Below, in pieces: positions 1 to 4,366 of a stretch of 7,698 bases of DNA (its first letter is position 1; every line of letters starts with the position of its first letter). Position numbers and translations under genes: made by a program. The stretch lies in contig CAMLSG010000242.1 of the NCBI GenBank assembly GCA_946482635.1, forward strand, positions 1 to 7,698, given 5' to 3'. The notes beneath the pieces were generated by a model that did no database searches, was not told the DNA's origin, and was given only the letters and a program-made list of their open reading frames with translations. The stretch comes from an uncultured Duganella sp. (lineage in GTDB: Bacteria > Pseudomonadota > Gammaproteobacteria > Burkholderiales > Burkholderiaceae).

Positions 1-26
1 TGGTTGGCCTAAATCCTTGATTCTAT
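1..26. other. tRNA-Pro downstream flank, no feature seen
   Basis: This short stretch lies 3' of the tRNA on the minus strand. I see no hairpin followed by a T-run, so the tRNA terminator is probably outside the window. Read on the minus strand it ends in ACCA at the window edge, but it has no T-arm and is not a second tRNA end. Confidence 0.4.
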
Positions 27-103
27 TGGTCGGGGCGAGAAGATTCGAACTTCCGACCCCTTGCACCCCATGCAAGTACGCTACCAGGCTGCGCTACGCC
101 CCG
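27..103 (-). tRNA. tRNA-Pro (anticodon GGG)
   Basis: On the minus strand this 77-nt segment folds as a complete cloverleaf. The acceptor stem CGGGGCG (103-97) pairs with CGCCCCG (37-31), followed by discriminator A and an encoded CCA (29-27). The D-arm contains AGCCTGGTA. The anticodon stem CTTGC/GCAAG encloses the loop ATGGGGT, placing anticodon GGG at 69-67 with G at position 37, the usual m1G37 site of proline tRNAs. The T-loop is TTCGAAT. The T-stem closes with one G-U wobble. It reads CCC and CCU proline codons. It diverges from the sir2 gene and has a strong promoter just upstream. Confidence 0.97.
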
Positions 104-116
104 ACTCGAGCTTCAG

Positions 117-147
117 ATTATATCAGAGCAATTTGTGGTTTTGTCAA
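117..147 (-). promoter_or_regulatory. Promoter of tRNA-Pro
   Basis: On the minus strand a perfect -35 TTGACA (147-142) is followed, after a 19-bp spacer, by a perfect -10 TATAAT (122-117) preceded by TG one base away (extended -10, TGATATAAT). The predicted start is near 111, about eight bases before the mature tRNA 5' end. The spacer is two bases longer than ideal, and the extended -10 may compensate. The element overlaps the 5' flank of sir2, so any sir2 promoter must share this DNA. Confidence 0.8.
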
Positions 148-170
148 AGTTACCTCAAACTATACGAATC

Positions 171-1004
171 ATGATCGAACCACAGCTGGCCGCGTGGGCG
201 GCCGAACTCATTGTACAAGCCGATGGACTGGTCATCGCGGCCGGCGCCGGCATTGGCGTGGACTCGGGCTTGCCGGATTTTCGCGGCAATGAGGGATTCT
301 GGAAGGCTTACCCTGCCCTTGGCCGGGCGCGGATGGAATTTGCCAGCGTGGCTTCGCCGCGCACTTTCCATGCAGATCCGGCCTTGGCCTGGGGTTTCTA
401 TGGCCATCGCCTGAAGCTTTATCGCGAGACCGTGCCACATGAAGGTTTCGCGCTGCTGAAGGCGTGGGGAGAGGCGATGGAGCATGGATGCTTTGTCTTC
501 ACCAGCAATGTGGATGGCCAGTTCCAGAAGGCGGGCTTTGATCCGCGTGCAATCTATGAGTGCCATGGCTCGATTCATCATCTGCAATGCCTGGAGCCTT
601 GCTGCAGCAAGATCTGGGCGGCGGATGATTTTGCGCCTGACGTGGATTCGGACGCATGCCGCTTGCGGAACCAAGCGCCCCGTTGCCCGGAGTGCGGCGG
701 GTTGGCGCGGCCGAATATTCTGATGTTTGGCGATTGGGGGTGGGTTGAACGCCGAAGCGGGTTGCAGGCGGCGCGGCTGGAGGAATGGCTGGACAAGGTG
801 CGTCGGCCGCTGGTGATCGAGCTGGGAGCTGGGACGGCGATTCCTTCGGTGCGGCACTTTGGCCATAGCGTGGTGCAGCGGGGCGGGCGGATGGTGCGGA
901 TTAATCCGCGAGAGTTTGCGGTTGGAAGTTCCGGGGATGTGGGAATTGCGGCGGGGGCGCTGGAGGGGTTGCGGGCGATTGCTCGCGAAATTCAAAACCG
1001 GTAA
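171..1004 (+). CDS. SIR2-family NAD-dependent protein deacylase
   Basis: This gene encodes a predicted cytoplasmic sirtuin of 277 aa, which removes acyl groups from lysine side chains using NAD+. Visible motifs are the NAD-binding [15 protein letters not shown] (residues 25-39), TSNVD (111-115; the canonical form is TQNxD), catalytic His132 in CHGS, zinc cysteines Cys140, Cys144 or 145, Cys172 and Cys175, [10 protein letters not shown] (182-191), GAGT (219-222) and RINP (243-246). The usual serine of GAGxS is Gly29. Tyr77-x-x-Arg80 (in WGFYGHR) aligns with Tyr92/Arg95 of E. coli CobB and Tyr102/Arg105 of human SIRT5, which bind negatively charged acyl groups. I chose ATG 171 because an upstream in-frame GTG (135) lies inside the divergent tRNA promoter. 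Neither start has a good Shine-Dalgarno sequence. No neighbour suggests a substrate. The family call is secure; deacetylase versus desuccinylase is inference. Confidence 0.9.
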   Translation: MIEPQLAAWAAELIVQADGLVIAAGAGIGVDSGLPDFRGNEGFWKAYPALGRARMEFASVASPRTFHADPALAWGFYGHRLKLYRETVPHEGFALLKAWGEAMEHGCFVFTSNVDGQFQKAGFDPRAIYECHGSIHHLQCLEPCCSKIWAADDFAPDVDSDACRLRNQAPRCPECGGLARPNILMFGDWGWVERRSGLQAARLEEWLDKVRRPLVIELGAGTAIPSVRHFGHSVVQRGGRMVRINPREFAVGSSGDVGIAAGALEGLRAIAREIQNR

Positions 1005-1008
1005 ACCA

Positions 1009-1046
1009 GGGTCAGACGGGACGGCCATCCGGCAAGGGTCTGACCC
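1009..1046. repeat. Inverted repeat in convergent intergenic spacer
   Basis: GGGTCAGAC (1009-1017) and GTCTGACCC (1038-1046) are perfect 9-bp inverted arms separated by 20 nt. The right part, GGGTCTGACCC (1036-1046), is also an 11-bp odd palindrome by itself, so the two halves are nearly direct repeats as well. It begins five bases after the sir2 stop and ends 21 bases before the stop of the convergent hydrolase gene. As RNA it could form a hairpin in either direction, but no T-run follows on either strand. It may be a weak bidirectional terminator or a repetitive extragenic (REP-like) element. Confidence 0.6.
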
Positions 1047-1067
1047 CGACTACTCAAGTTTCTCGGC

Positions 1068-1775
1068 TTAGATGAACATGACCGACAGGCTGGAGAGGCC
1101 TTCGATGCTGCCGGTGAGGGATTGGCCGCGCGTAACGGCGCCGACGCCTTCCGGGGTGCCGGTGAAAATCAGGTCGCCGGGTTCGAGGCGGAAGAGCGTC
1201 GACAGGTTGGCGATGGTTTCGGCCACGGACCAGATCATGTGGCCGGTGCTGCTGGACTGCTTGACCGTGCCGTCCAGCGCCAGCGCAATGGCGGCGCTTT
1301 CAACGCCTGCGGCATCAGCTGCCCGGCGCAGTTCGCCAACCGGCGCGGAGTAGTCGAAGGCCTTGCCGATTTCCCATGGACGGCCGGCGTCTTTCATCTT
1401 CCCCTGCAGGTCGCGGCGCGTCATGTCCAGGCCAACGGCGTAGCCGAAGATGTGCTTCGGCGCCTCGGCTACGGAGATATCGCTGCCGCCGGCGCCGATG
1501 GCCACCACCAGTTCGCACTCGTAGTGGTAATTGCTGGTCTGCGGCGGGTATGGCAGTTCGGCCACTGCGCCCGGCGCCACCGGCACCACGGCCGCTGCGT
1601 CACCGGGTTTGCAGAAGAAGAACGGCGGCTCGCGGTCCGGGTCGGAGCCCATTTCGCGCGCGTGGCCGGCGTAATTGCGGCCCACGCAGTAGACGCGGCG
1701 CACGGGGAAGCGCTCGTCGGAACCGGCGATATGAAGCGCCGCAACCTGGTGCGGCGGGAAGACGTAATTGGCCAT
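1068..1775 (-). CDS. Fumarylacetoacetate hydrolase (FAH) family protein
   Basis: This gene encodes a 235-aa single-domain enzyme of the FAH superfamily, similar in size to YcgM, FAHD1 and fumarylpyruvate hydrolases. These cleave or tautomerise 2,4-diketo acids using a divalent metal. Visible hallmarks are VGRNYAGHAREMG (31-43, with the His38/Glu41 catalytic dyad), the PPFFFCKP substrate loop (50-57), metal ligands Glu86 and Glu88 in YECELVV, Asp117 in GLDMTRRDLQ, Lys138, and the GTPEGVGAV turn (206-214). The start is fixed by GAGGA eight bases upstream; an in-frame extension upstream would run through tetR. It is the second gene after tetR and probably cotranscribed with it. Without gentisate or tyrosine catabolic neighbours the substrate cannot be named: acylpyruvate, fumarylpyruvate and oxaloacetate are candidates. 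Confidence 0.93.
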   Translation of the reverse strand: MANYVFPPHQVAALHIAGSDERFPVRRVYCVGRNYAGHAREMGSDPDREPPFFFCKPGDAAAVVPVAPGAVAELPYPPQTSNYHYECELVVAIGAGGSDISVAEAPKHIFGYAVGLDMTRRDLQGKMKDAGRPWEIGKAFDYSAPVGELRRAADAAGVESAAIALALDGTVKQSSSTGHMIWSVAETIANLSTLFRLEPGDLIFTGTPEGVGAVTRGQSLTGSIEGLSSLSVMFI

Positions 1776-1783
1776 TGCTTGAA

Positions 1784-1788
1784 TCCTC
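1784..1788 (-). promoter_or_regulatory. Ribosome binding site of the FAH-family gene
   Basis: GAGGA lies eight bases before the hydrolase ATG and shares two bases with the TGA stop of tetR (1789-1787). This supports the short start at 1775 and suggests that translation of the two genes is coupled. Confidence 0.75.
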
Positions 1789-2392
1789 AGGTGAAAAGGA
1801 GCGCGCGCAAGGCGACGCGGAACGATGCTACCAGCTCGGGGACCGGCAACTCGGGATAATTCAGCACGCGCAGCTGCAAGCCCTGGTACAGGCAGATCAC
1901 GGCCTGCATGCGGCCTTCGACGGTGGCGTCGTCGGCCGCCAGGCCATGCTTTGCGCGGCCGGCTTTGAGCATGGCCAGGAAGCGCTCGCACATGCGGCGG
2001 TCCGCTCCCTGGCTCAAGGCGGCGATGGCAGGGTTGCGCGCACTTTCGGCGGCGATTTCCAGCGGCAACGCCCAGTAGTCGGGGTCGAGGTTGTCGCGGA
2101 TGCTCTGGTCCACGTCGTCGATGATGGCCTGCAGGGGGTCCGGCTGGCTGCCGATGTCGCTGATGATGCCCATCACCCGCGTTTCGTTTTCTTCAACGAA
2201 AGCGGCAATGATGGCGTCTTTGCTGGCGAAATAGTTATAGATATGGCCGGCGCTCATGCCGGCCGCTTTGGAAATCTCGGACATGCTGGCCCCGTGGAAT
2301 CCGCTGCGGCGGAAACAGGTGGCGGCGGCGTCCAGTACCTGGCGGCGGCGGTTGGCGGCGCGCTCTGGGTCGATGTGGCGTTTTTCAGTCAT
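1787..2392 (-). CDS. TetR/AcrR-family transcriptional regulator
   Basis: This gene encodes a 201-aa regulator of normal TetR length. The N-terminal domain starts with RRRQVLDAAATCFRRSGF (15-32), followed by the helix-turn-helix SMSEISKAAGMSAGHIYNYF (36-55) and then SKDAIIAAF (57-65), the typical TetR order. The rest (about 80-201) is the helical ligand-binding and dimerisation region, which is too variable to predict a ligand. ATG 2392 is preferred over an in-frame TTG at 2404, which would lie at or before the predicted transcription start. There is no Shine-Dalgarno sequence. The stop is 11 bases before the FAH-family hydrolase, forming a two-gene unit, and a GNAT gene diverges. Autorepression and control of the divergent gene are likely from the layout but not proven. 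Confidence 0.93.
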   Translation of the reverse strand: MTEKRHIDPERAANRRRQVLDAAATCFRRSGFHGASMSEISKAAGMSAGHIYNYFASKDAIIAAFVEENETRVMGIISDIGSQPDPLQAIIDDVDQSIRDNLDPDYWALPLEIAAESARNPAIAALSQGADRRMCERFLAMLKAGRAKHGLAADDATVEGRMQAVICLYQGLQLRVLNYPELPVPELVASFRVALRALLFT

Positions 2393-2400
2393 AAGGCGTA

Positions 2401-2429
2401 ACAATGGCCAAGGGAATGAACTTTGTCAA
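2401..2429 (-). promoter_or_regulatory. Candidate promoter of tetR-hydrolase unit
   Basis: On the minus strand a perfect TTGACA (2429-2424) is followed after 17 bp by CATTGT (2406-2401), a weak -10 matching three of six bases. The predicted start, near 2394, is only about two bases from the tetR ATG. That would give an almost leaderless message and fits the absence of a Shine-Dalgarno sequence. The -35 lies inside the dyad at 2418-2441. Confidence 0.5.
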
Positions 2430-2441
2430 ATTACAACGTGC
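2418..2441. promoter_or_regulatory. Candidate TetR operator (imperfect dyad)
   Basis: The core TTGT (2423-2426) and ACAA (2433-2436) are inverted across a 6-bp centre. Extending to 24 bp, 8 of 12 base pairs are symmetric. The site covers the tetR -35 and touches the TG of the GNAT extended -10, so one bound dimer could repress both directions. A wider inverted pair, GAATGAA (2414-2420) and TTCATTC (2462-2468), brackets the region. Assignment rests on position and symmetry only. Confidence 0.35.
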
Positions 2442-2447
2442 TATGAT
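2439..2447 (+). promoter_or_regulatory. Candidate extended -10 promoter of the GNAT gene
   Basis: TGCTATGAT is an extended -10: TG, one base, then TATGAT, five of six to consensus. There is no good -35 at 17 bp; a TTGTCA sits only 13 bp upstream, so the extended element probably carries recognition. The predicted start is near 2454, giving a leader of about 32 nt that includes the AAAGGAAAG ribosome binding region (2471-2479). Confidence 0.5.
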
Positions 2448-2485
2448 GGAGAAGCAGTTACTTCATTCTTAAAGGAAAGAGTGAT

Positions 2486-2983
2486 ATGCCCTCCCGTACC
2501 TCTCGCTCGATTGAGATGCGGCCCGCCGAAGCGGGCGACCTGGCGTTCATGCAGCACCTTTATTCCAGCACGCGCAGCGCCGAAGTCCGGATGGGGGGCT
2601 GTGACCTCGCCACCGAAACCCTGCTGCAAGGCCTGCAATTCAAGGCGCAGCAAACCTGGTACGAAACCCAATATCCGAATGCCGACCTGGCCGTGATCAT
2701 GGATCGCGAGCGCCCGATCGGGCGCCTGTACGTCGATTACGGGCCGGACGAACTGCGCATTCTCGACATCTGCCTGCTGCCCGAATACCGCAACCGCGGC
2801 ATCGGGCTAGGCCTGCTGCGCAGCCTGCAGGCCCAGGGCGAACGCCTGCGCCTGCCGGTGCGCCTGAACGTGATGCTGGGCAGCCCGGCACAGCGCCTGC
2901 TGCTGCGCTGCGGATTCGAGATATTGGCGGCGGACGGCATCTACAACATCATGGAGTGGATGCCGCCGGCAGGCATTGATTAG
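2486..2983 (+). CDS. GNAT-family N-acetyltransferase
   Basis: This gene encodes a 165-aa cytoplasmic GNAT-fold enzyme that transfers an acetyl group from acetyl-CoA to an amine on an unknown acceptor. After an N-terminal strand with RPAEAGDLAFM (12-22), motif A is clear: LDICLLPEYRNRGIGLGLL (93-111), with the pyrophosphate-binding RNRGIG (102-107). The C-terminal part, LLLRCGFEI (138-146), matches the usual motif B ending. The ATG is supported by AAAGGAAAG (2471-2479) a suitable distance upstream. It diverges from tetR and its stop codon overlaps that of the convergent efflux channel gene by four bases. No aminoglycoside- or ribosome-specific signature is visible, so only the family is assigned. 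Confidence 0.92.
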   Translation: MPSRTSRSIEMRPAEAGDLAFMQHLYSSTRSAEVRMGGCDLATETLLQGLQFKAQQTWYETQYPNADLAVIMDRERPIGRLYVDYGPDELRILDICLLPEYRNRGIGLGLLRSLQAQGERLRLPVRLNVMLGSPAQRLLLRCGFEILAADGIYNIMEWMPPAGID

Positions 2984-4365
2984 GCCCAGCCTCCAAGCAC
3001 TTTGTACAAAGTGACCTGGTTGGTCGCCTTCGCCAGGCGCACGCTGATCAGGCTTTGCTGTGCCGCGTACAGGGCACGCTGCGACACCAGGGCATTCAGG
3101 TAAGACTCCGCCCCTTTCTGGTAGCGCGCCTCGTGAATGCGGTAGCTGCGGCTCGCCGCTTCGGTCAGCGCAGTCTGCGATTCCACCCGTTCATCCAGCG
3201 TGCCGCGCTGTGCCAGCGCGTCAGCCACTTCACGGAAGGCCGACTGGATCGCCTTTTCATAGCGCGCCACGGCGATGCCGTTGTCCGCCTTGGCAATATC
3301 CAGCCTTGCCTTGTTGGCGCCGCCGTCGAACAGGGGCAGCGTCAGTTGCGGCAGGAAGGTCCAGGCGCCGGTGCCGGCCTTGAACAGGTTGCCCAGGCTG
3401 CTGCTTGTGCTGCCAGCAGTCCCGGTCAGCGTAATGCTCGGGAAGAAGGCGGCACGCGCCACGCCGATATTGGCGTTGGCGGCTTTCAGCGAGGCTTCCG
3501 CTTCCAGCACGTCGGGACGCTGCAGCAGCACGGAAGACGGCACGCCTTCCGGCAGGTCGGCCAGCGTGGTCACCGCGGTCGGCAAGGCTTGCGGCAGCAG
3601 GCTTGCCGGCACTTGGGTACCGACCAGCAGGGCCAGCGCGTTTTCGCCGGCCGCTACCTGGGCGGTATACAGGGCCATGTCGTTGCGCGCGGCTTCGACA
3701 CTGGTTTGTGCTTCGTACATATCGAGCCCCGAGGTGGCGCCGGATTCGAAGCGGCGCTTGCTCAGCTCATAGGTGATCTGCTGGCTTTTCAGCGTGTCCT
3801 GTGCCAGCAGCAGGCGTTCCTTGTCGGCGGCCAGGCCAAGCCAGGTGCTGGCCACTTCGGCCACCAGGCTAAGGCGCTGGGCGCGTTGCGCTTCCTGCGT
3901 GCCGAGGTAGGCTTGCAGGCCCGCTTCCGATGTGTTGCGCAGTTTGCCGAACAGGTCCAGCTCATAGGCTGGAATTGCCAGGCCGCCGGTGTACTGGCGG
4001 CTGATGTCGCCGCCCGGCGCACGGGAGGCACTCTGGCCTACTTGCGCATTCACCTTGGGCAGTTGGGCGGAACGGTCGATGCCGTACTGCGCCCTTGCCT
4101 TTTCAATGTTCAGCGCCGACACGCGCAGGTCGCGATTATTCTTCAGCGCCAGCTCCACGACTTCGCGCAGTTGCTGGTCGCCGATGAAGTCCTGCCAGGC
4201 GATTTCGCTGGCCGGCTTGGCATCGGCCGCTGTTTTGGCTGGCTTGTAGGCCTCGCCCTGTGGCCAGGCAGCAGCCACGGGCGAATCCGGGCGCTGGTAA
4301 GTCGGCGCCAGGCTGCAGCCGGCCAGCAAGGCCGCCGCTGCAAGGGTAAGGATGGTCTTGTTCAT
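2980..4365 (-). CDS. Outer membrane efflux lipoprotein (NodT/OprM family)
   Basis: This gene encodes a 461-aa TolC-like channel, the outer membrane part of the tripartite pump encoded upstream. The N-terminus is a lipoprotein signal peptide ending in LLAG-Cys17 (lipobox), so the mature protein should be lipidated. Two outer-membrane-efflux repeats follow (about 60-250 and 275-455), with YELDLFGK (134-141), LLQRPDVLEAE (280-290), ARAAFFPSITLTG (303-315), LPLFDGG (343-349) and the family's C-terminal VTLYKVLGGW (451-460). Length and motifs match OprM, CusC and NodT-type proteins. GGAGG nine bases before the ATG lies within the end of the transporter gene, and only one base separates that gene's stop from this start, so translation is probably coupled. 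It is the last gene of the operon in this window. Confidence 0.96.
   Translation of the reverse strand: MNKTILTLAAAALLAGCSLAPTYQRPDSPVAAAWPQGEAYKPAKTAADAKPASEIAWQDFIGDQQLREVVELALKNNRDLRVSALNIEKARAQYGIDRSAQLPKVNAQVGQSASRAPGGDISRQYTGGLAIPAYELDLFGKLRNTSEAGLQAYLGTQEAQRAQRLSLVAEVASTWLGLAADKERLLLAQDTLKSQQITYELSKRRFESGATSGLDMYEAQTSVEAARNDMALYTAQVAAGENALALLVGTQVPASLLPQALPTAVTTLADLPEGVPSSVLLQRPDVLEAEASLKAANANIGVARAAFFPSITLTGTAGSTSSSLGNLFKAGTGAWTFLPQLTLPLFDGGANKARLDIAKADNGIAVARYEKAIQSAFREVADALAQRGTLDERVESQTALTEAASRSYRIHEARYQKGAESYLNALVSQRALYAAQQSLISVRLAKATNQVTLYKVLGGWA
2998..3013. repeat. 16-bp perfect palindrome in the 3' end of the channel gene
   Basis: CACTTTGTACAAAGTG is a perfect palindrome. It encodes part of the conserved VTLYKV tail of the channel protein on the minus strand and lies 15 bases past the GNAT stop on the plus strand. 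As RNA it would make a six-pair stem with a GTAC loop. No T-run follows, so it is not a standard terminator. The conserved peptide may explain it by chance. Confidence 0.5.
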
Positions 4366-4366
4366 A

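Noticed and set aside
1..29. Second tRNA or attachment site next to tRNA-Pro
   Set aside because: There is no T-arm or second cloverleaf, and no integrase gene or repeat of the tRNA 3' end elsewhere in the window.
140..153. Similarity of TTTGTCAAAGTTAC here to TTTGTCAAATTAC at 2422-2434, as a shared regulator site
   Set aside because: Both simply contain a minus-strand TTGACA -35 element in AT-rich promoter DNA; the match is short and explained by promoter consensus.
150..1028. A 292-codon minus-strand open frame opposite sir2
   Set aside because: The plus-strand frame carries all SIR2 motifs; the minus-strand product is low-complexity Pro/Arg/His-rich with no family features.
1009..1060. 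Inverted repeat as a canonical Rho-independent terminator
   Set aside because: The 20-nt spacer is long and neither side has a T-run, so it is reported as an inverted repeat instead.
1068..1991. Longer start for the FAH-family hydrolase
   Set aside because: It would overlap about 200 bases of tetR in another frame. The start at 1775 has a proper ribosome binding site and gives the usual family length.
2393..2404. TTG start four codons upstream of the chosen tetR start
   Set aside because: TTG is a rare start, has no ribosome binding site, and lies at or upstream of the predicted transcription start; the ATG at 2392 is better.
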